Counted from the stretch's first letter, positions 9,812 through 19,522 are shown. The stretch is DNA of 64,000 nucleotides from DAOSXA01 sp964526835 (GCA_964526835.1 CAZGMK010000015.1:11867-75866), one strand, 5' to 3'. Numbers and translations are program-made. Notes: generated by a model from the letters alone, not told the origin.

Positions 9812-10619
9812 GTGTCTTCCGAGATTATGGGTTGATCCTCTTGTCTACGGAGTCTATCGGTCGATTGGATTACACTATTGAGGACCAGAATAGAGGTCTT
9901 TTGGGCGAGGCGACGCATTTAAGCCCGGTCTGGACAGGCCTTGTTCAAGAACCTCGATTCGCCAATTGACGCCCCCCGCGGCTGCGCGAGCAAGGCCGGC
10001 GGACGCCGGCGGCTTGCTGTTTGCTGTACTTGCTTTGTTATGAATAGCACGAATTCCAGACCGCTCCCCACCGGCCGGCGCTGCCGGCGGGATAAATTAT
10101 GGGCATGGAGAGATTTGCGGGGTGCGCCGATAACTAGCCGAAAGCACACTTAAGATGCATACGAATGCTTACTTTGTGGCCCTTAGACGGAGGTTTCCGA
10201 TAGTGCGAACGTCGCTCTAATGCATAGAACCTGAACAATTTGCGAACGGGAAATTAATTCCCAATTAGGTGTTGACAAGGTAACCCCTTAGCCATATATT
10301 ATGCGCGGATGATAGGTGAGTTGACACAGCAACGACTCTGTGGGAGTCGAGAACCTTTCCGAAGCATAAGTTCCTATGTACTTCGTCTCCCGGTCGGGGC
10401 CTGATCCCGGTCTGGGGGTGTTACAAACAGGTTACTTGCAAGACTAAGCAGCACGGTCGCGACAAGGTTACGCAGCGCATTGAAAGGCCCCTTCAGGCTC
10501 CACACCGCGCTTGAGGGGTAAGTCCCTGTCGCCCGGGTTGTGAACAGGAGTTTGAGCTATCGGTTCGTGGCTAAGGGATTGGTTAACAGGAATTCGAAAC
10601 TCTACTCAAGGAGGAAAGA
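9812..10619. other. Divergent intergenic region with long leader
   Basis: This 0.8-kb gap separates the HDOD pair from the first secreted-protein gene. It holds a strong hairpin at 9990-10017 (GCCGGC arms around GGAC, extended by GCAAG/CTTGC), a second GC-rich hairpin near 10072-10090, and the promoter at 10272-10300. From about 10306 to 10619 lies a leader of about 310 bases with a perfect short hairpin (CGACTC TGTGG GAGTCG) near 10333-10349 and no convincing reading frame. Confidence 0.6.
10272..10300 (+). promoter_or_regulatory. Sigma70-type promoter, TTGACA-N17-TATATT
   Basis: The -35 TTGACA lies at 10272-10277 and the -10 TATATT at 10295-10300, separated by exactly 17 bases. Transcription would start near 10306 and give a leader of about 310 bases before the dockerin gene at 10620. 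Confidence 0.75.
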
Positions 10620-11825
10620 ATGGCTCCTGACAACAAGTCCCGCAGATCGTGGCTTGCCACGATCACCATGGTTGTTGCCATAGCCATGCTTGCCGCCGCT
10701 TCTACAGCCGCTGAACCGCTGCCCCAACTGGTTGTGCAGGTTGGTGATACTACCGCCCCGGTAGGCGCCACCGCCACCATTTCAGTCTTTCTGGACAACT
10801 ACGCGGACACAATCGCCGGCTTTAACCTGTGGCTGCAACTGGATCGAAACGATATTATGGTCTATGAAACCAGCGTCGACACCCTGATCGACACCCTCCG
10901 CTTCTTCTGCGAGAACTGGGAGGGCGACAGTTGCACCGATTCTCTGCTGGTGCTCGGCGACACCCTGTATTTCCAGTGCAATGAATGGGATGCGGGGTTC
11001 GAATACTGCCTGGATTCGAGCCTGGTTCCGCTCGACTCGATTATATATGCGGGCTGGAATTACGACTTCTTCTATGAGGCCGAGTGGGACTTCGCGCACA
11101 TAGACACTGTCGAGCAGCTTATCGGCACCTTCGACACTACCAATACCCTGGTGTCCGGGTGGGAGTGGATCGACGCTCGATCTTTCTCCAGCGGCGGCTA
11201 TGACCTCAATGTGGCCGGTATCGCCGACCTGCCCGGCGGCAGCATTACGACCGGTATCGCTCCCCAGCAGGGCGGCCTGCTGATAAAACTGCAGTCGCAG
11301 GTGCTGGAGGACATCCCCGACACCCTGGCCGATCGTACTGTCAATGTTATGATACAGTCGAATTTCCTGGGCCACTTCAATTTCTCCGATCCCCAGGGGA
11401 ACTCCATCGGGCTTGAATACATCGAAGTACCCGACACCAATTGCTATATATGCACCGCCTGGGCGGGCGATATCTGCCTGAACTGGAAGCGTGTCTCGCT
11501 GCCGCCGCCGGGTGGCTGCGACTCGACTCATGTAGGCGTCGACACCCTGACCCGACTGGATACATCCAAAGTCTGGCTTTACGATGGCTCCCTGACCGTG
11601 CTGGGCATGGCCTGCGGCGATGTTAACGGCGATGGTTCCGAAACTCCGGATATCTCCGACCTGGTTTACCTGGTGAGCTACATGTTCGCCGGCGGGCCCG
11701 AACCGGTGCAGATGTGGGCCGCCGATGTGGACTGCTCCGGCAGCGAGACCCCTGATATTTCCGATCTGGTTTACCTGGTGAGCTATATGTTCTCGGGCGG
11801 ACCATGGTGCGGCTGTCAGCCGTAA
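10620..11825 (+). CDS. Secreted cohesin-like protein with paired dockerin-like repeats
   Basis: The product has 401 residues. A signal peptide (residues about 1-31, ending STAAEP) is followed by a cohesin-like beta-sandwich opening (VVQVGDTTAPVGATATISVF). The C-terminal 65 residues hold two dockerin-like calcium loops, GDVNGDGSETPDISDLVYL and ADVDCSGSETPDISDLVYL, each ending in YMF(A/S)GGP. Compared with a canonical dockerin loop, the stretch after DG is two residues longer. A perfect Shine-Dalgarno AAGGAGG lies just upstream of the ATG. The protein is probably exported and held in an extracellular complex through its dockerin part. It carries no NPF-type sorting module. It opens the run of eight secreted proteins. 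Confidence 0.82.
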   Translation: MAPDNKSRRSWLATITMVVAIAMLAAASTAAEPLPQLVVQVGDTTAPVGATATISVFLDNYADTIAGFNLWLQLDRNDIMVYETSVDTLIDTLRFFCENWEGDSCTDSLLVLGDTLYFQCNEWDAGFEYCLDSSLVPLDSIIYAGWNYDFFYEAEWDFAHIDTVEQLIGTFDTTNTLVSGWEWIDARSFSSGGYDLNVAGIADLPGGSITTGIAPQQGGLLIKLQSQVLEDIPDTLADRTVNVMIQSNFLGHFNFSDPQGNSIGLEYIEVPDTNCYICTAWAGDICLNWKRVSLPPPGGCDSTHVGVDTLTRLDTSKVWLYDGSLTVLGMACGDVNGDGSETPDISDLVYLVSYMFAGGPEPVQMWAADVDCSGSETPDISDLVYLVSYMFSGGPWCGCQP

Positions 11826-12152
11826 GCGACTACTGCTACGACCGAAGAGATGACAAAGAAACCGAAGAATAGAGAATCGGCAGCCTTCCCGAGGTCGGGA
11901 AGGCCGCCGCAACCGTTAACCCTCAACGAACGGAAAGGAGGGCGATACACTCAAGAGGTTTCATGCACGCGCTCAAATGAAAGGACGACCAACCGAGTTT
12001 TTCAGCATCGTGAAAGGACCGACCGGGATTTGTGGCTCTCATCCCAAACGAGTTCCGCATCGCGATCTGAGGGGGAAACGAATGGCTGGGTTGTTCGTTG
12101 CATCTTCGATTACGACAATTGATAATGAAGCATTTAGTTTTAGGAGACTAAA
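11826..12152. other. Intergenic region with terminator-like hairpin and leader
   Basis: This gap of about 330 bases contains a near-perfect inverted repeat at 11883-11904 (GCCTTCCCGA / TCGGGAAGGC) without a clear T tract, a Shine-Dalgarno-like AAAGGAGGGCGA at 11934-11945 with no gene behind it, and a weaker promoter candidate at 12098-12126. No gene was recognised. Confidence 0.5.
12098..12126 (+). promoter_or_regulatory. Possible sigma70-type promoter, TTGCAT-N17-GATAAT
   Basis: TTGCAT at 12098-12103 and GATAAT at 12121-12126 are 17 bases apart. The start site would fall about 20 bases before the ATG at 12153, leaving room for the TTAGGAG ribosome-binding site. The match is weaker than those of the other promoters in this window. 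Confidence 0.4.
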
Positions 12153-14699
12153 ATGAAACGCGTTCCATTGCTTATCGCTTTGGTCCTGACCTTTTCATTT
12201 GGGCTGACCTTTGCACAAGGTGGGCATATCGAGCTGGACAACCTCAGTGAGGTGACTTTCGAAGACGGAGGCACCACCTACTGGTTTGCCGGTATGCCTC
12301 TCGAGTTTGATATGCGCCTCACCAACGGCCCGGATCCTACCTTGGGTATTACCAACGGTTTCGGGTTTGGTTCGTCAACCGGCGGTACCTACACGCCCGC
12401 TTCGATGGTTGAGGCCGTTGATCAAGGTACCCTGGATACCTGGTTTGACCTGACTCATGGCATCAACACGTTCAGTCTCACCGGCTCAGGCGTCGATACT
12501 GTCGCCTGGTACGGCTCGATCATGATGGGCCCCGGAATTCCGCCCGACTGGACCGGCATCTATGGCGTGATCTCGACCGGTGCTCTGGAAGTCGGCCATG
12601 AATACTGCCTCGACTCGAGCTACTTCCCGCCGTCAGGGACCTGGCTGTGGGCTCCGACCGGCGCCCCGACCTGGGGTGGCCCGTACTGTTTCGAGGCCGC
12701 TACTCCGCCGAACTTCCCGCCGGAGTTCACCACTTGTCCGCCTACCTACACCGGCAGCCACTGCAACACCATCTCACTGGACCTGGCCACGTTCGATGAA
12801 GAGGGCGATGCCGTCAGCTTCGACGTCACGACCGGCCCGGGTGCGGTGACCGACGTTTCGGGCAGTGGTCAGACGACTACCGCCAAGTACACCTTCGCGC
12901 CTTCGCTGGCCGATGTGGGTACCCACACGGTGGTTATCGAAGCCAGTGACCAGTTCGGCACCGGTGATCCCTGCACCTTCGACCTGAACCTCACCAACGA
13001 AGCTCCGGTGTGTGACTTCGCCTCTGGTCCGTATCTGGTCGGCATGGGTAACACCTTCACCAAAACACTCACTTTCGATCAGGTCGACTGTGACCCGATT
13101 ACCGATGTCAGTATCACCGGCGTCACCCCGGCCCCGGTAGGCACCTACGACATCACCGGTAACGTCTTCACGTTCAACACGGTTGCCCCCGATGATGGCG
13201 ACAATACTTTCGTGTTCGAGGTCACCGTCACTGATGGTGTCGGTGAATCCACATGCGAGTTGGTAGTTGAGGTCCTGTCGACTGAGCCTTTCGAGGTTCA
13301 GATCGAGAAGGTCCACCACGCCATCCAGGGTATGCACCACATGGTTGACGTGACCGTCAACAAGGGTTCCGAGAAGCTCCAGGGCTTCGACATCCTGGTT
13401 GCCTACGACGCTTCCGCTCTGTATTTCGCCGAGGCTCTCCCGGGCGACGTCTACACCGAGTGCGGCTGGGAGTACTTCAACTACCGCTATGGCCCGAACG
13501 GCAACTGCGGCAGTGCCTGTCCGAGCGGCATGCTTCGTGTGGTCGGTATCGCCGAGACCAACAACGGCGCCAACCACCCGGCCTGCTACAACCCGGACCT
13601 GGAGTTCACCCTGTTCACTCTGGACTTCCTGGTCACCGACGACCGCACTTTCGAGTGCATGTATGTGCCGATCCGGTTCTTCTGGATGGACTGCGGCGAC
13701 AACTCGCTGGCTTACAGCACCCAGGACGATCCTGATGCTGTGATCCAGGGCGTGAGCCGCTTCATCTATGACTACGGTCTCGATCCGATGATGGAGATCA
13801 GCAACATGACCACCGGTTTCCCGACCTACACTGGTGTTCAGGAAGAGTGCTTTGACAACGAGCCCGGCAAGCCGTTGCCGATTCAGTTCGTTGACTTCAT
13901 CAACGGTGGTATCGACATCGTCTGCGCCGACTCGATCGACGCTCGTGGCGACGTCAACCTCAACGGTGTTTCGAATGAAATCGCGGATGCCGTACTGTTC
14001 AGCAACTACTTCGTTTATGGTCTGGGTGTCTTCACGGTCAATATGGCTGGTCAGATTGCCGCTACCGACGTCAACGCTGATGGTCTGACCCTCAGTGTTG
14101 GTGACCTGGTTTATCTGATCCGTCTGGTCGTTGGCGACGCTCTTCCGTACTCGAAGCTGAGCACGGTTGAAGCCAACTACACCGTGGACGGCGGCGTTGT
14201 TTCGATCGACGCGACCATGGGTGCTGCGTATCTGGTTGCCTCCGGCAATGTCACTCCGACACTGCTGGCCGACAACATGGAGCTGAAGTACAACTTCGAC
14301 GGTTCCAACACGCACATTCTGGTTTACTCGATGGAGCAGGGCGAGACCTTCCAGGGCGAGTTCATAGAGGCCGGTAACATCATCAGCGCCGAGTTCGCGA
14401 CCTACGAAGGTGCGCGCGTCGTCGCCAGTGAGATGCCGACCAACTATGGTCTGGCCCAGAACTACCCGAACCCGTTCAACCCGGTCACCAATATCAGCTT
14501 CCAGATGCCGAATAATGGTGACTACACTCTGACCGTTTACAACGTGACCGGTCAGGTTGTTGAGACGTTTGCCGGCAATGCTCAGGCTGGTGTCACCACC
14601 ATCACCTGGGATGCCTCCAACCAGGCTTCGGGTATCTATTTCTACAAGCTCGAGGTTAACAACTTCTCCGAGACCAAGAAGATGGTCCTGTTGAAGTAA
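12153..14699 (+). CDS. Secreted multidomain protein with Ig-like, cohesin-like, dockerin-like and C-terminal sorting modules
   Basis: The product has 848 residues. After a signal peptide (FSFGLTFAQ), residues about 22-185 form a module shared with the 294-residue protein encoded at 35178 (CLDSSYFPPSGTWLWA). Two Ig/cadherin-like domains follow (about 190-375). A cohesin-like domain comes next (about 380-580, beginning FEVQIEKVHHAIQGMHHMVD). Then comes a dockerin-like pair, in which the first loop is GDVNLNGVSNEIADAVLF and the second is TDVNADGLTLSVGDLVYL. The last 80 residues are the sorting module, with QNYPNPFNPVTNISF and ending KKMVLLK. The protein is likely secreted and surface-attached. 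TTAGGAG supports the start. A strong hairpin and a second, T-tailed terminator lie downstream. Confidence 0.82.
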   Translation: MKRVPLLIALVLTFSFGLTFAQGGHIELDNLSEVTFEDGGTTYWFAGMPLEFDMRLTNGPDPTLGITNGFGFGSSTGGTYTPASMVEAVDQGTLDTWFDLTHGINTFSLTGSGVDTVAWYGSIMMGPGIPPDWTGIYGVISTGALEVGHEYCLDSSYFPPSGTWLWAPTGAPTWGGPYCFEAATPPNFPPEFTTCPPTYTGSHCNTISLDLATFDEEGDAVSFDVTTGPGAVTDVSGSGQTTTAKYTFAPSLADVGTHTVVIEASDQFGTGDPCTFDLNLTNEAPVCDFASGPYLVGMGNTFTKTLTFDQVDCDPITDVSITGVTPAPVGTYDITGNVFTFNTVAPDDGDNTFVFEVTVTDGVGESTCELVVEVLSTEPFEVQIEKVHHAIQGMHHMVDVTVNKGSEKLQGFDILVAYDASALYFAEALPGDVYTECGWEYFNYRYGPNGNCGSACPSGMLRVVGIAETNNGANHPACYNPDLEFTLFTLDFLVTDDRTFECMYVPIRFFWMDCGDNSLAYSTQDDPDAVIQGVSRFIYDYGLDPMMEISNMTTGFPTYTGVQEECFDNEPGKPLPIQFVDFINGGIDIVCADSIDARGDVNLNGVSNEIADAVLFSNYFVYGLGVFTVNMAGQIAATDVNADGLTLSVGDLVYLIRLVVGDALPYSKLSTVEANYTVDGGVVSIDATMGAAYLVASGNVTPTLLADNMELKYNFDGSNTHILVYSMEQGETFQGEFIEAGNIISAEFATYEGARVVASEMPTNYGLAQNYPNPFNPVTNISFQMPNNGDYTLTVYNVTGQVVETFAGNAQAGVTTITWDASNQASGIYFYKLEVNNFSETKKMVLLK

Positions 14700-14740
14700 G
14701 TTTGCTTTAGGCTTATAGTAATAGTAAACGTGACCACGCT

Positions 14741-14768
14741 CCCCGGAGAGGTTAATCCCTCTCCGGGG
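14741..14768 (+). terminator. Strong hairpin after the 848-residue protein gene
   Basis: An 11-bp perfect stem (CCCCGGAGAGG / CCTCTCCGGGG) sits 42 bases after the stop codon. It lacks a proper T tract, so it may be an mRNA-end protector rather than a terminator. Confidence 0.55.
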
Positions 14769-14859
14769 TTCTAAACCGAGACGCCAAGCCAAGGAGTGAC
14801 GCCAAATCGGATTGCTAAAGACTTAGAACTGAACCAACAGAACGAAAGAGTTTTACGAT

Positions 14860-14915
14860 GACGACCCCACCTCGGCGCCAGCCGAATCATCTTGCCAAAC
14901 GGTCGTCTTTTTTTT
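14860..14915 (+). terminator. Compound intrinsic terminator with T8 tract
   Basis: GACGACC (14860-14866) pairs with GGTCGTC (14901-14907), enclosing an inner hairpin (TCGGC GCCA GCCGA), and is followed directly by eight T residues (14908-14915). It lies about 160 bases after the 848-residue protein gene, so it may end that transcript or attenuate one entering from upstream. Confidence 0.6.
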
Positions 14916-15175
14916 ATCTTGACAGGGAAGTCTGGGCGGCCCGACCGTCGGCTGCGCAGAGTGTTGCAACATTGCATAACAGGAAAGATCGCTGCAGTTC
15001 AGATAGTACTCTTCACCGCAAAGCGCGATTCCTTGGAATACTGCAAGGGGACAGCTATCGTCCGCCAACTAACTGTTTGATTTGCTCTTGGGGCCGATAA
15101 GGCCCTGCCGGACATATCGTTAAACGGACCTGACGACTACGGCTTCGGCCACCACCGGATCGCCGGAAGGACAGG

Positions 15176-16675
15176 ATGAGACCTTCCCGGCATGATCAGA
15201 AAAGAAGCCGTTGGGTAAGGAAATTGCTCCCAACGGATAGTGATATGAAGCCTTTGATTCGGAATATGTTGCGCCCGCTTCGCCGGGTCATGCTCGCAGC
15301 CGCGCCGGCGGTCATACTGATGACCGGCCTTGCGGCCGCTCAGGCCGATTATGTGCTGAAACTGGACACTGTCAGCGGCCAGCCCGGCGCCGCTATCGAT
15401 TACTATGTCAACCTGGAGAACGCCGACGAGGTGGGCGGCTTCAACCTGCTGGTGGGCTACGATCCGACCGCCCTGTGGCCGCAAATGATTACCCTCAACG
15501 ACACCCGCGCCGAGGCCTTCGAGGAGTTCGAGTTCAGCCTCAACGAAGCCGGCATCCCGGGCAACCTGCGAATGGTCGGCCGGGCCGATGCGCCCGGCGG
15601 CGATATCGGGCAGCCCCTGCCCGCCGGTGATGGCCCCGTGATCCGGATTCGCTTCGGGATCATAAATGACATCCAGTTCGCCGGCATGTGGGTGCCGGTC
15701 TGGTTTGAGTTTTCCGATCCGCTGACCCAGGATGACAACACGCTCACCAACGTCGTCGGCTCAAAGATCGGTCAGGATGAGATAGACTATTACGACGGCT
15801 GGGTCAACATCATGGAGATGGGCGAGGTATTGCTCGGCGACGTCAATCTCAACGGTTTTGCCTGGGAGGTCAGCGACTACGTCTACCTGACCAACTACTT
15901 CATGATGCCGAGCCTGTATGTCCTGAATGCCCTGCAACTGGCCAACTCCGACATGAATCAGGATCAGATCCCGGCCACCATCGCGGATCTGGTTTACCTG
16001 ATCAACAGAATCGTCTCCGGCGCCAGGCTTAACGCCGCAGCGGGGGACCCTTCGCTGCCGGTTGCTGTTCGCCTCGACGAGGCGCCCGACCGCACCAGCA
16101 TCAGTTATAACGCCGGGTTCACGGTGGGCGGTGTGCTGCTGGTGCTCAGGGTGTCGGACAACTTCGACGAGTCGGATCTGATCCTCCGTCAGCAGCAGAT
16201 GAGCTTGGTCACTGAACGCCGGGGCGACCGTGTCAGTGTGTTCGTGCACAGCCGCGACGGGCAGACGCTGCCGGCGGGGCACTGGCCGCTCCTTACGACG
16301 CCCGCGGGGTCATCGGTCGAACTGGAGCAGGTGGAACTGGCCAGCGCCGACGGCCGCACCGCGCGCGTAGTGCATAATGGCGGACGGTCGTTGCCGGAGG
16401 GTTTCGAACTGGGCCAGAACTACCCAAACCCGTTCAATCCCACCACGACTATCGAGTTCAGTGTACCCCGACCCGGCCGGGTCAACCTGACGGTATATGA
16501 TTTGCTTGGACGAAGAGTGGCGGTGCTGATTGACGATCTCCTCGACGCCGGCCGTCATCGAGTGGTTTTCGATGCTTCGATGATCGGCGGCGAGGTGGCC
16601 GCCAGCGGCGTATACTTCTACCGCCTGCAAACCGACCGAGCCACAGTCACAAGGAAGATGGTACTTTTGAAATAG
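15176..16675 (+). CDS. Secreted cohesin-like protein with dockerin-like and sorting modules
   Basis: The product has 499 residues from ATG 15176, which has a good GGAAGG site 5 bases upstream. The alternative ATG at 15245 would give a conventional signal peptide (MKPLIRNMLRPLRRVML...) but has only a weak ribosome site. A cohesin-like domain starts at DYVLKLDTVSGQPGAAIDYY and runs to about residue 215. A dockerin-like pair follows (GDVNLNGFAWEVSDYVYL ... SDMNQDQIPATIADLVYL), then a short beta domain. The last 75 residues form the sorting module (GQNYPNPFNPTTTIEF, ending KMVLLK). It is probably an exported, surface-retained protein. Its domain order (cohesin, dockerin, sorting) is shared with the two flanking proteins, suggesting duplication. 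Confidence 0.8.
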   Translation: MRPSRHDQKRSRWVRKLLPTDSDMKPLIRNMLRPLRRVMLAAAPAVILMTGLAAAQADYVLKLDTVSGQPGAAIDYYVNLENADEVGGFNLLVGYDPTALWPQMITLNDTRAEAFEEFEFSLNEAGIPGNLRMVGRADAPGGDIGQPLPAGDGPVIRIRFGIINDIQFAGMWVPVWFEFSDPLTQDDNTLTNVVGSKIGQDEIDYYDGWVNIMEMGEVLLGDVNLNGFAWEVSDYVYLTNYFMMPSLYVLNALQLANSDMNQDQIPATIADLVYLINRIVSGARLNAAAGDPSLPVAVRLDEAPDRTSISYNAGFTVGGVLLVLRVSDNFDESDLILRQQQMSLVTERRGDRVSVFVHSRDGQTLPAGHWPLLTTPAGSSVELEQVELASADGRTARVVHNGGRSLPEGFELGQNYPNPFNPTTTIEFSVPRPGRVNLTVYDLLGRRVAVLIDDLLDAGRHRVVFDASMIGGEVAASGVYFYRLQTDRATVTRKMVLLK

Positions 16676-16733
16676 GCGATTTGCCATGCTTAGCGACCAG
16701 AGAGACAGCAAGCAAGCCCCAGGAGGTTACAAT

Positions 16734-19499
16734 ATGGTGAAGATGATGAGAATCCCGCTCGCAGCGATGATGTTGCTTCTGATTGTCGGCGGCGGCGCAT
16801 CGGCGCAGATTCCGCCGGGCATCGAGTGTACCAATGACTACCTTGATTGTGGTGATGTCTCGGAGTCATCGGTCGATACAGTTCGACTGGTCAGCTTCGA
16901 CGGTCGCCCGGGCGATACCGTCTGGCTGCCGGTATATCTCAAGACAAAGGACGATACCGTGTCCGGTTTTTCGATGATCATCGAATACAGCGACACCTAT
17001 CTTACGCCTGTCAAGGCCAGCACCAATCCCGCCGACTCGCTCTACATCAAGTATGAACTCATGGGCGGGCTCCTGGAGGCCCAGCAGCGTTACTGGGACA
17101 GTCACCCAAATGACAGCCCGGATGTTTTCACGGCTGCGATCTCGCAGAACCCTTTCGATGAGGGAGCCATAACCTGCGGCTTCAACCTGTCGACCTTCGA
17201 CAAGCCGGAGCGGATTTTCCCCGGCGGTGAGATCATCTTCCGTCTGGCCTTCGAGGTCGATGAAGCTATGCAGGAAGGCCAGACAGCCCAATTCCGCTGG
17301 TGGGAGATTAACGAGTATTCGATAATCGACACGGGCCAGATGATCGCATACTGCGCGGACTGCCGCCGCACCAACCTGTCGGTGGACAGGACCACGACCT
17401 TCCAGGTGTGTGTCGATTCGTCTATCAATCGCATCGATACCATCGACACCGGCCCGCCGGTCATAACCGATACTATCTGGCAGTGTGATGAGTATGCGGA
17501 CACTACCATAATTGTCAATCGCACACGCAACCCCACTACCCGCGACGGTCAGTTCACGGCCAACCTCTCACCGCCGCCGGTGATAGCGAGTTTCACCAGT
17601 TCGGACCCGGACGACTCGGTCGGCACCAACCAGGGGTTCGTGCTGCAATGGACAGTGGACAACACCGACTCGGTTGTCATTTACCAAGATGCGAATGTGC
17701 TTCACACTTCGGTTCAGAGCAACGGTTTCTTTGCTGCGACCTCGCCATCGACTGCGGGCACATACACCTACACGTTATGGGCGTTCAATCCTTACGACAG
17801 TGTTTCGAGATCGATCGATATACTGGTTCAGGATGGAGATGAACCGCCGCCGGATGAGCATGCGCCGGTTATCAATGTGAACACTTCCTTCAGCATTGAT
17901 GTCGGCAACACCCTGAACTTCACCGTTAACGCCACCGACGTTGACAATGACTTCCTGACCCTGACGGCCACGAATCTGCCCGCGGGAGCCACTTTCCCCA
18001 GCGCCCAGGGCACCGGCTCGGCGTCCTCGACATTCAGCTGGACTCCCGGTTTTAACCAGACAGGCAGTCACACGGCCACTTTCCGGGCCGAGGACGCCAC
18101 TTCGCGTGTAACCACGGTGAATGTCACGATCAACGTCAATGAACCCGAATTCGATAAGCTGTTCACCTCCTCTGTCGAAGGCAGCGCCGCTGGCGGCCTG
18201 CCCGGCAAGACCAACATAGATTTCCCCATCAACCTGGTTACCAGCCAGACTGTCTACGGTGTGCAGTTTGACTTCCTTTACAGCAGTCAGAACTTCACGG
18301 TAACCGGGGTTGACGTAACCGACAATACGGCCGAATACGTAGTATATGAGAACATCGGACAAACGCCCGGCGAGGTTCGATTCGTGACCTTCGGCATGGC
18401 CAATGAGCCGATTGGAACCGACGGCACGGAGATTCTGCTCGTCAAGATGGCTGTCCGGTCCAACGCCTCTCCGGGCCTGTATCCGATCTACCTGGAGGAT
18501 GCCTGGGAATCGATCAACCCCGACCCGTCGATCCCCTCGCTGCCCCTGATGAGCGACAGCGGGATCATCATGGTCGATGCTTACGGCGACGTTAACCTCG
18601 ATACCCGCATCGACGTGGCCGACCTGGTCAGCATTGTGGGGTATATCATCGGCGACTTTCCCCTCGACCCGCGCCGCTATGAGGTTGCGGACATGGTGGT
18701 CGATGGTGTCGTGGATGTATTCGACCTGGTGGCGGTGATCAACTCCATCTACGGGGCGCCGATCGACGCAGCGCCGCCGCAGTTCATCGAGGACCGTTTC
18801 GCCAGTGTCGAGTTGGACTACGCCGCCATGGCCGGCGGGCTGTCGGATGAATTGACGATCCGCTCGGAGATGCCTGTCGACATCGCCGGTGTTCAGCTCG
18901 AGATTCTCTATGATCCGGGCGTGGTCCAGTTGGGCGTGCCGGAGTTGACCGAGGATGTTCCGCATCTGGCCCTGCGCAGCCGGGATGACGGCAACGGGCG
19001 GATGACCATCCTCATGTACTCCTCCAATCCGTTCGCGGCCGATAAGATAATCCGGGCGGGCCGCAGCGACCTGGTCAACATACCGATCAGGACGATCCGT
19101 CGGCTTGATGTCGGCGACCGGTCGCAACTGGTTCTTAACCAGGCCAAACTGGCCACGGAGAACGCTATGGCGGTCAAGGTGCACGGTATGGATGCACCCC
19201 TGCCGACCAGTTTTCACCTGGCTCAAAATTACCCGAACCCGTTTAACCCGACCACCACTATCGAGTTTACCCTCGGCGCACCGGGACAGACCGGCGCCCA
19301 GCGGGTAGATCTGAATGTCTACAACATACTTGGCCAACAGGTGAAAGAGCTGATCAGCGGCACCCTGCCCGCGGGCAACCATCAGGTTACCTGGGACGGA
19401 ACCGATGGCGCCGGGAAACAGGTTGCTTCCGGAATCTACCTGTACAGGTTACAGGTCGGCGACGCCAGCCAGGCCAAGAAGATGCTGCTGCTCAAATAG
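16734..19499 (+). CDS. Secreted protein with cohesin-like, Ig-like, dockerin-like and sorting modules
   Basis: The product has 921 residues from ATG 16734, chosen because AGGAGG lies at 16721-16726 and the following residues are a clean signal peptide (MVKMMRIPLAAMMLLLIVGG). A frame extending to 16686 adds 16 residues with no ribosome site. The domain order appears to be a cohesin-like domain (about 40-220), a linker, one Ig-like repeat of the type found in the next gene (about 375-470, APVINVNTSFSIDVGNTLNF), a second cohesin-like domain, a dockerin-like pair (GDVNLDTRIDVADLVSIVGY ... DMVVDGVVDVFDLVAVINSI), a third beta-sandwich, and the sorting module with QNYPNPFNPTTTIEF. It lies 23 bases upstream of the giant repeat protein, so both are probably on one transcript. 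Confidence 0.8.
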   Translation: MVKMMRIPLAAMMLLLIVGGGASAQIPPGIECTNDYLDCGDVSESSVDTVRLVSFDGRPGDTVWLPVYLKTKDDTVSGFSMIIEYSDTYLTPVKASTNPADSLYIKYELMGGLLEAQQRYWDSHPNDSPDVFTAAISQNPFDEGAITCGFNLSTFDKPERIFPGGEIIFRLAFEVDEAMQEGQTAQFRWWEINEYSIIDTGQMIAYCADCRRTNLSVDRTTTFQVCVDSSINRIDTIDTGPPVITDTIWQCDEYADTTIIVNRTRNPTTRDGQFTANLSPPPVIASFTSSDPDDSVGTNQGFVLQWTVDNTDSVVIYQDANVLHTSVQSNGFFAATSPSTAGTYTYTLWAFNPYDSVSRSIDILVQDGDEPPPDEHAPVINVNTSFSIDVGNTLNFTVNATDVDNDFLTLTATNLPAGATFPSAQGTGSASSTFSWTPGFNQTGSHTATFRAEDATSRVTTVNVTINVNEPEFDKLFTSSVEGSAAGGLPGKTNIDFPINLVTSQTVYGVQFDFLYSSQNFTVTGVDVTDNTAEYVVYENIGQTPGEVRFVTFGMANEPIGTDGTEILLVKMAVRSNASPGLYPIYLEDAWESINPDPSIPSLPLMSDSGIIMVDAYGDVNLDTRIDVADLVSIVGYIIGDFPLDPRRYEVADMVVDGVVDVFDLVAVINSIYGAPIDAAPPQFIEDRFASVELDYAAMAGGLSDELTIRSEMPVDIAGVQLEILYDPGVVQLGVPELTEDVPHLALRSRDDGNGRMTILMYSSNPFAADKIIRAGRSDLVNIPIRTIRRLDVGDRSQLVLNQAKLATENAMAVKVHGMDAPLPTSFHLAQNYPNPFNPTTTIEFTLGAPGQTGAQRVDLNVYNILGQQVKELISGTLPAGNHQVTWDGTDGAGKQVASGIYLYRLQVGDASQAKKMLLLK

Positions 19500-19522
19500 A
19501 GGTCAGGGAGGTCATAGGAACC

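Larger units (their letters stand above)
14700..15175. other. Intergenic region before the 499-residue secreted protein
   Basis: About 475 bases without a convincing gene. Besides the two hairpins listed separately, it contains AAGGAGTGACGCC at 14791-14803 with no start codon behind it, and the palindrome TGTTGCAACA at 14962-14971. An 80-codon frame (14858-15100) was seen but is low-complexity and runs through the terminator. Confidence 0.5.

Noticed and set aside
11965..11982. Short leader peptide frame after a purine-rich stretch
   Set aside because: Only five codons, with no repeated amino acid pattern or attenuator structure to support it.
12774..14792. Minus-strand frame of 672 codons opposite the 848-residue secreted gene
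   Set aside because: The composition is that of the complement of a GC-rich gene, and the plus-strand protein has a signal peptide and sorting module. No ribosome site.
15016..15040. CGCAAAGC resembling part of a c-di-GMP riboswitch
   Set aside because: The surrounding conserved helices and the GGCAAACC-type partner sequence could not be found.
17775..19382. Minus-strand frame of 535 codons
   Set aside because: Opposite a secreted protein with recognisable modules. It has no signal peptide, motif or ribosome site.
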